A stretch of DNA of 64,000 nucleotides. Origin: Rhizobium sp. 9140 (lineage in GTDB: Bacteria > Pseudomonadota > Alphaproteobacteria > Rhizobiales > Rhizobiaceae). Shown in pieces: positions 48,331-58,803 of this stretch. The stretch covers positions 2,607,501-2,671,500 of the forward strand of contig NZ_FJUR01000001.1 in assembly GCF_900067135.1 (NCBI RefSeq), in the 5' to 3' direction. Numbering within the stretch: position 1 is the stretch's first letter; each line of letters begins with the position of its first letter. Both the position numbers and the translations under genes were made by a program. The notes below the pieces were generated by a model, which did not search any database, was not told the DNA's origin, and was given only the letters and a program-made list of their open reading frames with translations.

Positions 48331-49305
48331 ATGTCCCCTCGCGCCTCGCTGATCCTCGCCGCCACCGCATTCCTCGCAGCCGGCACGGCCCACGCCCAGA
48401 CACCCGATGTGGTGGTCTCCATCAAGCCGATCCACTCGCTCGTCGCCTCCATCATGGCCGGCGTCGGCGAGCCGAAGCTGATCGTGGAAGGCGCCGCCTC
48501 CCCCCACACCTACAACATGAAGCCGTCCAATGCCTCGGCGCTCCAGAAGGCGAATGTCGTCTTCTGGATGGGCGAAGGCATGGAGCATTTTCTGGAAAAG
48601 CCGCTGGAAACGCTGGGCTCCAAGGCCACCATCGTCGCGCTCGAAGAAGCGCCGGGCGTCGAAAAGCTGCCCCAGCGCGAAGGCGGCCCGTTCGAGCCGC
48701 ATGACGATGGCGACGAGGCCGAGGACGCTCATGGCCATGACGCCGCCGACGCTCATGACGCCAAGCATGCTCATGACGACGGGGAGTTCGACATGCATTC
48801 CTGGCTCGATCCGCGCAACGCCAAGGCCATGGCCGCCGAGATCGAAACAGTGCTGGCGAAGGCCGATCCCGAACATGCCGCAACCTACCGCACCAACCGC
48901 GAGACCCTCGACGCCCGCATCGACGCCCTGGATCTCGCGATTGCCGCCACGGTCGCCCCGATCAAGGATCGCCCCTTCATCGTCTTCCACGATGCCTACC
49001 AGTATTTCGAAAACCGCTACGGCGTCACGGTTGCCGGCTCGATCACCGTTAGCCCGGAGACCGCTCCCGGCGCCCAGCGCCTGAAAGAAATCCACGCCAA
49101 GATCGAAACGCTCGGCGCCACCTGCGTCTTCGCCGAGCCCCAGTTCGAGCCGAAGCTGGTCAACGTCGTTCTGGAAGGCACGACGGCCAGATCCGGTACG
49201 CTGGACCCCGAAGCCGGCACGCTGACCGCCGGCCCGGACCTCTACTTCCAGCTGATGAACGGCGTCGCCCAGTCACTGGCAAGCTGCCTGTCCCAGCAGG
49301 GCTGA
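48331..49305 (+). CDS. znuA: Zinc ABC transporter periplasmic binding protein
   Basis: A 324-residue periplasmic protein with a signal peptide (SLILAATAFLAAGTAHA). The zinc ligands are in KPIHSLVA and MHSWLDPRNA, with a His-rich loop between (AHGHDAADAHDAKHAHDD) that gathers zinc. A late FHDAYQYFENRYG is typical of ZnuA. The ATG at 48331 follows CAGGAGC. Regulated with znuCB-zur from the shared upstream region. Confidence 0.95.
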   Translation: MSPRASLILAATAFLAAGTAHAQTPDVVVSIKPIHSLVASIMAGVGEPKLIVEGAASPHTYNMKPSNASALQKANVVFWMGEGMEHFLEKPLETLGSKATIVALEEAPGVEKLPQREGGPFEPHDDGDEAEDAHGHDAADAHDAKHAHDDGEFDMHSWLDPRNAKAMAAEIETVLAKADPEHAATYRTNRETLDARIDALDLAIAATVAPIKDRPFIVFHDAYQYFENRYGVTVAGSITVSPETAPGAQRLKEIHAKIETLGATCVFAEPQFEPKLVNVVLEGTTARSGTLDPEAGTLTAGPDLYFQLMNGVAQSLASCLSQQG

Positions 49306-49345
49306 TGGCCTCGCACAAGGTCGCTTCGCCATCATCCCGGTATCG

Positions 49346-51283
49346 ATGACAGACAGGCGTGATGCTATGACGGGACGATTGGCGAACGCGACCAGAGCTT
49401 ACGAGAGCGGCGACTACATCGCCGCTCTCACGCTTTTGAGCAGCATGGTCGATGACGGCGCGGATGCCGGCGTGCTGACGCTTCTCGGCCGGACCTTCCA
49501 GAAGCTCGGCCTGGAAAAGGACGCGCTTGATCTCTTCGGTCGCGCCGTCGATCTCGATCCGACGCCCGAAGCCTTGGAGCGCGCCGCCGCCTCAGCCGTC
49601 GTCGCCGGGGACGATGCACGAGCCTTGCTCTATGGAATGCGGCTCTTCGTGCTCCAGTCCAACAACGCGACTGTCGCGGCGCTCGTCGCCTCAGCCTTCA
49701 TCCGCTCCGGCGATGCCCAATCAGCGCACCTCGTCCGGGCGGCTCTGGTCGAGAGCGACGACCCCGCCCACATCCATCTCGCCGCAAACCTCTATGCGGG
49801 CGAAGACCGCGACCCCGCCGTGCTCACCGTCTTTCGCAAGCTGGCGAACCTGAAGACCGACGATCCCTATGCGCAGGCAACCTATATGGCGATCGCGCGG
49901 GACTTTTGCGATTATAAAGCCCTGGCCGATCTGGAAAGCCGGTGGGAGAAGGCCTCCTGGGACACGGCAACCTCGACACCGCCGCTCCTCCAGGGCGAAA
50001 CGCCCTATGCCAACCTGCTCCATTGCGACAACGAACGCCTGAACCGTCTCGCGACCAACGGCACCCCGACCCGCAACCGCTCGAAACCCACCTTCGCCGC
50101 CCGCCCCCGCATGAGCCGGAAACGCAGCACGCAACCGCTGCGGATCGGCTACCTCTCCAGCGACTTCTGGAGCGGCCACGCCACCATGCGCCTGCTGCAG
50201 GCCGTCCTCACCCTGCACGACCGCAACCGCTTCGATGTCACGCTCTACTGCCATACGCACGACCAATTCACGACCGCCGAGACCTCTGATCGCACGCGCT
50301 GGGGCCGCATCGTCCCCATCCATGCCATGAGCGACGGGCAGGCTGCGCAGACAATCCGCGCCGACGGCATCGACATTCTCGTCGATCTTAAGGGTTCGAC
50401 CGCCGGCAACCGGAACACCATCCTCAATGAAAACGTGGCGCCCGTGCAGGTGTCCTGGCTCGGCTTTCCCGGCAGCAACACCAACATTGACTGCGATTAC
50501 GTCATCGGCGACCCGATCGTCACGCCGCCCTCGTCCGCCCCCTTCTACCACGAACGCATCTGCCGCCTTCCCGAAACCTACCAGCCGAACGACCCGTTCC
50601 ACCGCGCCCTTCCGCCGCCAACGTCCCGCGCCGAACTCGGCCTTCCCGAAGGCCGCTTCGTCTTCGCCGCCTTCAACGTGACCCGGAAGATGACGATCGA
50701 GACGATCGACATCTGGGCCGACATCCTTCGCCAGGTACCGGACGCCCTCCTTTGGGTCCTCGTCGATGGCAGTGTCGCACGCGAAAATTTCGCCCGGGCC
50801 ATGGCGGCGCGGGGCGTTGCGGAAACGCAGATCGTCTTTGCAGGAAAGGCGCATTACGAGAGCCATATCGCCCGGCTGCAGGCCGCCGACCTCGGTCTCG
50901 ACACCTTTCCCTATAACGGGCACACGACGACATCCGACCAGCTCTGGGCGGGTCTTCCGGTCATCACCCTGCGGGGAAGAAATTTCGCGTCGCGGGTCTC
51001 CGAAAGCCTGCTGACGGCGATTGGCCTGCCCGACCTCGTCCTCGCGGACAAACAGGCCTTGATCGATCGCGCGGTCGCCCTCGCAAGGCATCCGGAAGAG
51101 ATTGGGCACCTCAAGCAGCGGCTGATCGGGAACCGGGACTCCGCGCCCTTGTTCGACGCCGAGCGATTCTGTCTCCACCTCGAAGCCGCCTATGAGAGAA
51201 TGGCCGAGAGGGCGAGACTGAGGCTGCCGCCGGCATCGTTCGATGTGCCGGCGCTGCCCGAACGGAAGGGGCGTTTTCGTTGA
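49346..51283 (+). CDS. SPINDLY-type O-linked N-acetylglucosamine transferase
   Basis: A 645-residue protein. The first ~200 residues have TPR-like helices (GVLTLLGRTFQKLGLEKDAL). From about 265 comes the Glyco_transf_41 domain: LRIGYLSSDFWSGHATMRLL, VDLKGSTAGNR, VQVSWLGFPGSN, and the UDP-sugar site DTFPYNGHTTTSDQLWAGLP, with TLRGRNFASRVSESLL. It transfers GlcNAc or another sugar, to an unknown bacterial acceptor. The start may be 49346 or 49367. Confidence 0.9.
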   Translation: MTDRRDAMTGRLANATRAYESGDYIAALTLLSSMVDDGADAGVLTLLGRTFQKLGLEKDALDLFGRAVDLDPTPEALERAAASAVVAGDDARALLYGMRLFVLQSNNATVAALVASAFIRSGDAQSAHLVRAALVESDDPAHIHLAANLYAGEDRDPAVLTVFRKLANLKTDDPYAQATYMAIARDFCDYKALADLESRWEKASWDTATSTPPLLQGETPYANLLHCDNERLNRLATNGTPTRNRSKPTFAARPRMSRKRSTQPLRIGYLSSDFWSGHATMRLLQAVLTLHDRNRFDVTLYCHTHDQFTTAETSDRTRWGRIVPIHAMSDGQAAQTIRADGIDILVDLKGSTAGNRNTILNENVAPVQVSWLGFPGSNTNIDCDYVIGDPIVTPPSSAPFYHERICRLPETYQPNDPFHRALPPPTSRAELGLPEGRFVFAAFNVTRKMTIETIDIWADILRQVPDALLWVLVDGSVARENFARAMAARGVAETQIVFAGKAHYESHIARLQAADLGLDTFPYNGHTTTSDQLWAGLPVITLRGRNFASRVSESLLTAIGLPDLVLADKQALIDRAVALARHPEEIGHLKQRLIGNRDSAPLFDAERFCLHLEAAYERMAERARLRLPPASFDVPALPERKGRFR

Positions 51284-51327
51284 AAGGGAACACCGCAGCC
51301 CCGCAAGGAAGCTGCGGCGAACATGGC

Positions 51328-51663
51328 TTACCGGCTAGAGGCGAGGCCGACGATGACGCCTGTGGCAACGCTGATGAGCAGGAAGTCGTTATCGACCTTG
51401 ACCCAGCGCTGGCCACGCGGCGGAGCGTTCAGGCGGTAGCGGCGGTAGTCGCGGACCTCGGCGGTGCGGCGGCGCTCGGCAGGCGACAGGCGGTGGCCGC
51501 GCGTCCAGCGGTTCTTGCGCACGACCGTCTTTTTGATCGTCGTGGTCGAATGCCGCTCGACCTTCCGGCCCCGGAACCCGTCATTCCGGTCCTGCGGCGC
51601 AGCAAAGGCGCCCGGCGCGGCCAAGAAGGATGTGGCGAGAAGGGTGATGATAAAACGCTTCAT
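51328..51663 (-). CDS. RcnB-family periplasmic protein
   Basis: A 111-residue secreted protein with signal peptide MKRFIITLLATSFLAAPGAF then Arg/Lys-rich sequence. The LSPAERRRTAEVRDYRRYRL and QRWVKVDNDFLLISVATGVI segments are the RcnB family pattern, linked in E. coli to nickel/cobalt homeostasis. Here the function is inferred; no metal exporter is adjacent. Confidence 0.82.
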   Translation of the reverse strand: MKRFIITLLATSFLAAPGAFAAPQDRNDGFRGRKVERHSTTTIKKTVVRKNRWTRGHRLSPAERRRTAEVRDYRRYRLNAPPRGQRWVKVDNDFLLISVATGVIVGLASSR

Positions 51664-51988
51664 GAAAGTGTGTCCTTCGTGTTTCGAGACAGCCGGAAAC
51701 TAGGGCCGCGATGATGAACGGGAGGTGAAGGCGCACATTACATTTCCGTAACTATATCAGCATATTATAAGTCATTCATCATTAAACGCATGAAATTTAC
51801 AGCTGGCCGCCCGCACAGAGTCTGTCACCCGATCCCTTTAGACGCCGGCCATACCGCATCTTCGACTTTGGTCGCATCCGCGCCAAACCACACTGAAAAC
51901 AGCCCAAAGCGCTTGAAAGCACGTCCGAAATCGGCACTGTGGCACAAGGAAGGCTGCTGGGGAGAGCAGCCGAGTGAGGGAGATCGAC
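51664..51988. promoter_or_regulatory. TRAP operon upstream region with a σ54-like element
   Basis: The AT-rich 325-base gap has TGGCAC at 51940–51945 followed by AGGCT with its GC at 51953–51954, the spacing of σ54 −24/−12 elements (GG…GC, 10 bases between). The −12 box deviates from TTGC. Dicarboxylate uptake genes in rhizobia are often σ54-dependent, which makes it worth noting. Confidence 0.3.
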
Positions 51989-52573
51989 ATGACACCATTG
52001 CTGGGCCTCAGCCGCCTGATCGACGCGACGACGGAGTTCATCGGCAAGTCCGTGACGTGGCTGATCCTCGTCGCCGTGCTCGTCAGTGCCGGCAACGCGG
52101 TCATCCGCAAAGCCTTCAACATGTCTTCGAACGCCTGGCTCGAAGCGCAATGGTACCTCTTCGGCGCCGCCTTCATGCTGGCCGCCGCCTACACGCTGAA
52201 GCAGAACGAGCACATCCGCATCGACGTCGTCTACGGCAATTTCTCGCGCCGGGTGCAGCACTGGATCGACCTGCTCGGCCACCTCCTGTTCCTGATGCCC
52301 TTCGTGCTCGTGATGATCGTCTATCTCATCCCCTATGTCCGCATGAGCTACGTCTCCGGTGAAATGTCCTCCAGCGCCGGCGGTCTCATCCTCTGGCCGG
52401 CAAAGGCCATCCTGCTCGCGGGCTTCATCCTGCTGGCCTTTCAGGGCGTATCCGAGATCGTCAAGAAAATCGCCATCATGCGCGGCATCATCGACGACCC
52501 CGCGCCCTATGTGCCGACACATGCGCCGCTCGAAATAGTGCCGTCGACCATCGACCCGGAGGCGCGCCCGTGA
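51989..52573 (+). CDS. TRAP transporter small permease (DctQ-type)
   Basis: A 194-residue membrane protein with four hydrophobic spans and the DctQ pattern WLEAQWYLFGAAFMLAAAYT followed by LKQNEHIRIDVVYG. It helps couple the sodium- or proton-driven DctM subunit to the periplasmic protein. The ATG at 51989 follows GGGAGATCGAC. Its stop overlaps the GTG start of the large permease. Confidence 0.93.
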   Translation: MTPLLGLSRLIDATTEFIGKSVTWLILVAVLVSAGNAVIRKAFNMSSNAWLEAQWYLFGAAFMLAAAYTLKQNEHIRIDVVYGNFSRRVQHWIDLLGHLLFLMPFVLVMIVYLIPYVRMSYVSGEMSSSAGGLILWPAKAILLAGFILLAFQGVSEIVKKIAIMRGIIDDPAPYVPTHAPLEIVPSTIDPEARP

Positions 52574-54321
52574 TCGCGTTCATCGCCGAAAACCTCGCCC
52601 CGATCATGTTCCTCTCGCTGATCGTCTTCATGCTGATCGGCTACCCCGTCGCCTTCTCGCTCGCCGCGAACGGCCTGCTGTTCTTCGTCATCGGCGTCGA
52701 ACTCGCCCCCTATTCCGACAGCATCAACCTGTCCTGGCCGCTGCTCAACGCGCTGCCGGACCGGTTCTGGGGGGTGATGTCGAACGACACACTGCTCGCC
52801 ATCCCCTTCTTCACCTTCATGGGAATCGTGCTGGAGAAGTCCGGCATGGCGGAGGATCTGCTCGATACGATCGGCCAGCTGTTCGGCCCCGTGCGCGGCG
52901 GCCTTGCCTATGCCGTCATCTTCGTGGGCGCGCTGCTCGCCGCCACCACCGGCGTCGTCGCGGCCTCGGTCATCGCCATGGGCCTCATCTCCCTGCCGAT
53001 CATGCTGCGCTACGGCTACGACCGCAGCGTCGCCTCCGGCGTCATCGCCGCATCCGGCACGCTGGCCCAGATCATCCCGCCCTCGCTCGTCCTCATCGTC
53101 CTGGCCGATCAGCTCGGCCGTTCGGTCGGCGACATGTATGCCGGCGCGCTCATCCCCGGCCTCATCCTCACCGGCCTCTACATGGGCTATATCCTGCTGA
53201 TGTCGTTCATCAAGCGCGATGCGATGCCGGCTTTGCCGCTGGAGGCGCGCACCCTCGGCTCCGGCGTCACCTCGCTCATCGTCGCGCTCGCCGTCGCCTT
53301 CGCCTTCGCCTATGCGGCCCACGTCATGCTGTCGCCGACCTACGGGCCGGATGCCGACATTCTCGGCGGCACCTGCGGCGTCGCCTTCATCTATGTCGTC
53401 GCCCTCATCGACCGCACGACCAGGCTCAACATGATGTCGCGGCTGGCCCAGCAGGTCATCATCGTCCTCATCCCGCCGCTGGCGCTGATCTTCCTCGTGC
53501 TCGGCACGATCTTCCTCGGTATTGCCACGCCGACCGAAGGCGGCGCCATGGGTGCCGTCGGCGCGCTCATCATGGCCGGCGCCAAGGGCCGCCTGTCGAT
53601 GGAGGTCATCCGCTCGGCGCTGGCCGCCACCACACGCCTGTCGGCCTTCGTGCTCTTCATCCTCATCGGCGCCCGCGTCTTCTCGCTGACCTTCTACGGC
53701 GTCAATGGCCATATCTGGGTGGAGCACCTGCTCACGGCCATGCCGGGCGGGGAGACCGGGTTCCTGATTGCGGTCAACGCGCTTGTCTTCTTCCTCGCCT
53801 TCTTCCTCGACTTCTTCGAGCTGGCCTTCATCATCGTGCCGCTGCTGGCGCCTGCCGCCGACAAGCTCGGCATCGACCTGATCTGGTTCGGCGTGCTGCT
53901 CGGCATCAACATGCAAACGAGCTTCATGCACCCGCCCTTCGGCTTCGCCCTGTTCTACCTGCGTTCGGTCGCCCCGAAGATCCCCTATCTCGACCGCATC
54001 ACCGGCAAAATGACGCCGCCGGTGACAACCGGCCAGATCTACTGGGGTGCCGTTCCCTTCGTCTGCATCCAGATCATCATGGTGGCGCTGACGATCCTGT
54101 TTCCGCAGATGGTCATGCACTATAAGGGTGACGGCGCGGCGGTCGATCCGAACACGATCAAGATCGAGGTTCCCGGCTTCGGCAACAACGGCGGCGGCCT
54201 GAGCCTCCCCGGCGGTCTGCAACTGCCCTCCGGAAACCCGCTGGACAGCCCGAAACCCGCCGATCCCTTGAGTGCGCCGCCTCCGATGAACGACCTCAGC
54301 GCCCCGCCCTCGTTCAAATAG
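52570..54321 (+). CDS. TRAP transporter large permease (DctM-type), extended
   Basis: A 583-residue membrane protein; typical DctM is near 430. It has more than ten hydrophobic spans, the family features VIAASGTLAQIIPPSLVLIV and FLGIATPTEGGAMGAVGALI, and a long insert plus a Pro/Gly-rich tail of ~50 residues (LPGGLQLPSGNPLDSPKP) on the final side. This size is known for the TakM/mannitol-chloroaromatic subgroup. GTG start overlaps dctQ. It should work with TakP, encoded convergently. Confidence 0.92.
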   Translation: MIAFIAENLAPIMFLSLIVFMLIGYPVAFSLAANGLLFFVIGVELAPYSDSINLSWPLLNALPDRFWGVMSNDTLLAIPFFTFMGIVLEKSGMAEDLLDTIGQLFGPVRGGLAYAVIFVGALLAATTGVVAASVIAMGLISLPIMLRYGYDRSVASGVIAASGTLAQIIPPSLVLIVLADQLGRSVGDMYAGALIPGLILTGLYMGYILLMSFIKRDAMPALPLEARTLGSGVTSLIVALAVAFAFAYAAHVMLSPTYGPDADILGGTCGVAFIYVVALIDRTTRLNMMSRLAQQVIIVLIPPLALIFLVLGTIFLGIATPTEGGAMGAVGALIMAGAKGRLSMEVIRSALAATTRLSAFVLFILIGARVFSLTFYGVNGHIWVEHLLTAMPGGETGFLIAVNALVFFLAFFLDFFELAFIIVPLLAPAADKLGIDLIWFGVLLGINMQTSFMHPPFGFALFYLRSVAPKIPYLDRITGKMTPPVTTGQIYWGAVPFVCIQIIMVALTILFPQMVMHYKGDGAAVDPNTIKIEVPGFGNNGGGLSLPGGLQLPSGNPLDSPKPADPLSAPPPMNDLSAPPSFK

Positions 54322-54352
54322 GGCGGGCAGAAGCAGCGAGCAGCAAAAGAAC

Positions 54353-54376
54353 GGCCGGGTCCATCCCCGGCCTTTT
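54353..54376 (+). terminator. Terminator of the TRAP permease operon
   Basis: GGCCGGG (54353–54359) pairs with CCCGGCC (54366–54372), followed by TTTTCT. Confidence 0.8.
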
Positions 54377-54403
54377 CTCATGTGGTAAAACGACAAACGA
54401 AAA

Positions 54404-54439
54404 CCGCCGGAGCCCGTGGTTGAGAACGGGCTCCGGCGG
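54404..54439 (-). terminator. Terminator of takP
   Basis: CCGCCGGAGCCCGT (54404–54417) and ACGGGCTCCGGCGG (54426–54439) are perfect 14-bp arms with an eight-base loop. Read leftward it is followed by TTTTCGTTTGTC. It ends the takP message and helps insulate the two converging transcripts. Confidence 0.88.
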
Positions 54440-54464
54440 CGGTCTTTGAAACGGTAAAGATCGA

Positions 54465-55911
<1,447 letters not shown>

Positions 55912-56889
55912 ATGAAACGCTTCCTTCTGATCGGTGCCGCCCTGGCCGCATTGACCGCGTCCGCCCATGCCGACGACAAGCTGCTGAACGCCTCCTACGA
56001 CATTTCGCGCGAGTTGTTCGAGAAGGTCAACGAGGCCTTCGTTGCCAAGCATCCCGGCGTCACGGTCGATCAGTCGCATGGCGGATCGTCCAAGCAGGCG
56101 CGCGCCATTCTGGAAGGTCTGGAAGCCGATATCGTGACGTTTAACCAGGTCATCGATGTCGATGCCCTGGTGAAAGGCGGCTTCGTCACCGATGACTGGA
56201 AGACAGATTTCCCGAACAACGCCTCGCCCTACTACTCCTTCCCCGCCTTCCTCGTGCGCGAAGGCAACCCGAAGGGCATCAAGGACTGGAACGATCTGGT
56301 TCGCGACGACGTGAAGGTCGTCTTCCCCAACCCGAAGACCTCCGGCAATGCGCGCTACACCTATCTGGCGGCGCTCGCCTTCGCCAAGGAGACCTTCAAG
56401 GACGATCCGGCCAAGGTGGATGCCTTTATTGCCAAGCTGTTCGACAACGTCCCCGTCTTCGACACGGGCGGCCGCGCCGCCACCACCACCTTCGTGGAGC
56501 GCGAGACCGGCGACGTGCTGATCACCTTCGAGGCGGAAACCAAGGGCATCGCCCGGGAATTCGGCGAGGACAAGTTCGATATCGTCGTTCCCTCCGTCAG
56601 CCTGCTCGCGGAATTTCCGGTCGCCGTTGTCGACAAGGTCGTGGACAAGCATGGAACCCGCGAGCTCGCGAAATCCTATCTCGACTTTCTCTACACGCCC
56701 GAAGGCCAGACGATTTTGGCCGAAAACGGCAACCGCGTGAATGACGCCACGGTTGCGGCGACCTTCAAGGACCAGTTCCCGGATATCCGTCTTCTCAAGG
56801 TCGAGGACGTGTTCGGCGGATGGGCCAACGTCAAGAAGGAAGAGTTCGCCGAAGGCGGCCATCTCGACAAACTTTACGGCAGCCGTTGA
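55912..56889 (+). CDS. sbp: Sulfate ABC transporter periplasmic binding protein
   Basis: A 325-residue periplasmic protein with signal peptide (FLLIGAALAALTASAHA). LNASYDISRELFEKVNEAF, VDQSHGGSSKQARAILEG and VVFPNPKTSGNARYTYLAAL are sulfate/thiosulfate-binding signatures. It feeds CysTWA. It stands first in the sulfate operon, with 172 bases before cysT that contain a modest hairpin. Confidence 0.95.
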   Translation: MKRFLLIGAALAALTASAHADDKLLNASYDISRELFEKVNEAFVAKHPGVTVDQSHGGSSKQARAILEGLEADIVTFNQVIDVDALVKGGFVTDDWKTDFPNNASPYYSFPAFLVREGNPKGIKDWNDLVRDDVKVVFPNPKTSGNARYTYLAALAFAKETFKDDPAKVDAFIAKLFDNVPVFDTGGRAATTTFVERETGDVLITFEAETKGIAREFGEDKFDIVVPSVSLLAEFPVAVVDKVVDKHGTRELAKSYLDFLYTPEGQTILAENGNRVNDATVAATFKDQFPDIRLLKVEDVFGGWANVKKEEFAEGGHLDKLYGSR

Positions 56890-57061
56890 TCGCAGGCGCG
56901 ATCTATGGAAAACGGAAGCCGCGGCGGACCGAGTGTCCCCGCGGCCTCTATTTGTTTGCAGAGCCGTCCGCCACCGCCGGTGACGAACGACGCTGCGGCC
57001 CATAAACGACCGCAGGACGGCCCTCGCCGTCCACGCGACCTGAAGAGAAAGAGGACCGGCC

Positions 57062-57883
57062 TTGGCTCGGCGCATTCTTCCCGGCTTGCCGTTGACCCTC
57101 GGCATCACGCTGGTCTATGTCGCCGTGATCGTGGTGCTGCCGCTCGGCGCGCTGATCTTCAAGGCGGCAAGCCTCGGCCCCGGCGACTACTGGACGATCG
57201 TCTCGTCGGACCGCGCTGTTGCGAGCTATCGCGTGACGCTGCTCTGCGCTGCCGCCGCGACCGCATTCAACCTCGTCTTCGGCATGGCGCTCGCATGGGT
57301 CATCGTCCGCTATCGCTTCCCCGGCCGCCGCATCGTCGATGCGCTGGTGGACCTGCCCTTCGCGCTGCCGACGGCCGTGGCGGGCATCGCCCTGACGACG
57401 CTGTTTGCGAACAATGGCTGGTTCGGCGGAGCGCTGTCGAGCCTCGGCATCAAGGTCGCCTACACCCCCATCGGCATTATTGTCGCCATGGCCTTCACCA
57501 GCCTGCCCTTCATCGTGCGCACGGTGCAGCCGGTGCTGGAAGAGCTTGACGGCGCGCTGGAAGAGGCCGCGCAGACGCTGGGCGCCAGCGACGGTGAGAT
57601 CTTTGCCAGGGTGCTGCTGCCGCAGCTCTTTCCGGCCATGCTTGCCGGCCTGTCGCTGTCCTTCGCGCGCAGCCTCGGCGAGTTCGGCGCCATCATCTTC
57701 ATCGCCGGAAACCAGCCTTACGAGACGGAAATCACCGCCCTCCTCACCTTCATCCGGCTGGAGGAATACGACTACCCCGCCTCCGCCGCCATCGCCTCCG
57801 TCATGCTCATGGCCGCGTTCCTGATGCTCGCGATCACCAACATCCTGCAAACCCGCGCCCTGCGCTACACGGTGAAGGGTTGA
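57062..57883 (+). CDS. cysT: Sulfate ABC transporter permease CysT
   Basis: A 273-residue inner-membrane permease with six hydrophobic segments. The EAA docking loop is near residue 165 (EEAAQTLGASDGEIFARVLL), followed by SLGEFGAIIFIAGN, the sulfate-type segment. The likely start is TTG at 57062, after a GAGAAAGAGGA. Pairs with CysW two bases downstream. Confidence 0.93.
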   Translation: MARRILPGLPLTLGITLVYVAVIVVLPLGALIFKAASLGPGDYWTIVSSDRAVASYRVTLLCAAAATAFNLVFGMALAWVIVRYRFPGRRIVDALVDLPFALPTAVAGIALTTLFANNGWFGGALSSLGIKVAYTPIGIIVAMAFTSLPFIVRTVQPVLEELDGALEEAAQTLGASDGEIFARVLLPQLFPAMLAGLSLSFARSLGEFGAIIFIAGNQPYETEITALLTFIRLEEYDYPASAAIASVMLMAAFLMLAITNILQTRALRYTVKG

Positions 57884-57885
57884 CC

Positions 57886-58803
57886 ATGACAACAGCCAAA
57901 ACCCGCCGCCCGCCGCGCATCGGCGAGAAGCCGGTCTTCCGCAACACGCTTATCGCCGTGGTTCTCGTGCTGGTAGCGCTGGTGATCGTCGCCCCGCTCG
58001 TCATCATCGGCGTGCAGGCCTTCTCGAAGGGCGCCGCGTTCTTCGCGAAATCGATCATGGATCGCGATACGGTTCATGCCATCTGGATGACGGCGCTGAC
58101 CGCGCTCATCGCCGTCCCCATCAACACGATCTTCGGGGTCGCCGCCGCCTGGGCGATCACCAAATTCGACTTCCCCGGACGCCGCCTGCTGCTCGTCGTC
58201 ATCGAGATTCCCTTCTCCGTCTCGCCCATCGTCGCCGGCGTCGCCTATCTCTTCGTCTACGGCCTTCAGGGGCTGTTCGGCGAGGCGCTGCAATCGGCCG
58301 ACATGAAGATCCTCTTCGCCCTGCCCGGCATCGTGCTGGCCAGCCTCTTCGTCACCGCACCCTTCGTCGCCCGCGAGCTTATTCCGCTGATGCAGGCGCA
58401 GGGCCGGGATCTGGAGGAAGCCGCGACATCGCTCGGCGCAAGCGGCTGGCGGACGTTCTTGTTCGTCACGTTGCCCAACATCAAATGGGCGCTGCTCTAT
58501 GGCGTCATCCTCTGCAATTCCCGCGTCATGGGGGAATTCGGCGCCGTCTCGGTCGTCTCGGGCAATATCCGTGGCCAGACCAACACGCTGCCGCTGCACA
58601 TCGAACTGCTCTACCACGACTATAACGCGGTCGGCGCCTTCGCGGCCGCCTCGATCCTTGCAAGCCTTGCCATTGTGACGCTGATCGCCAAGGTCGCGCT
58701 GGAGCGCCGTGGCGCCGGCCGCGTGCAGCGTCCGGCGCTGACCGGGCCGGCATTGGCAGGGCCAAAACTCGAAACGACTGAACCGGGGATATCCAAGCCG
58801 TGA
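57886..58803 (+). CDS. cysW: Sulfate ABC transporter permease CysW
   Basis: A 305-residue permease partner of CysT. The EAA loop is EEAATSLGASGWRTFLFVTL near residue 180, followed by NSRVMGEFGAVSVVSGNIRG, diagnostic for CysW. The C-terminus has a Pro/Ala tail. ATG at 57886 lies two bases after the cysT stop; the stop overlaps the cysA start. Confidence 0.93.
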   Translation: MTTAKTRRPPRIGEKPVFRNTLIAVVLVLVALVIVAPLVIIGVQAFSKGAAFFAKSIMDRDTVHAIWMTALTALIAVPINTIFGVAAAWAITKFDFPGRRLLLVVIEIPFSVSPIVAGVAYLFVYGLQGLFGEALQSADMKILFALPGIVLASLFVTAPFVARELIPLMQAQGRDLEEAATSLGASGWRTFLFVTLPNIKWALLYGVILCNSRVMGEFGAVSVVSGNIRGQTNTLPLHIELLYHDYNAVGAFAAASILASLAIVTLIAKVALERRGAGRVQRPALTGPALAGPKLETTEPGISKP

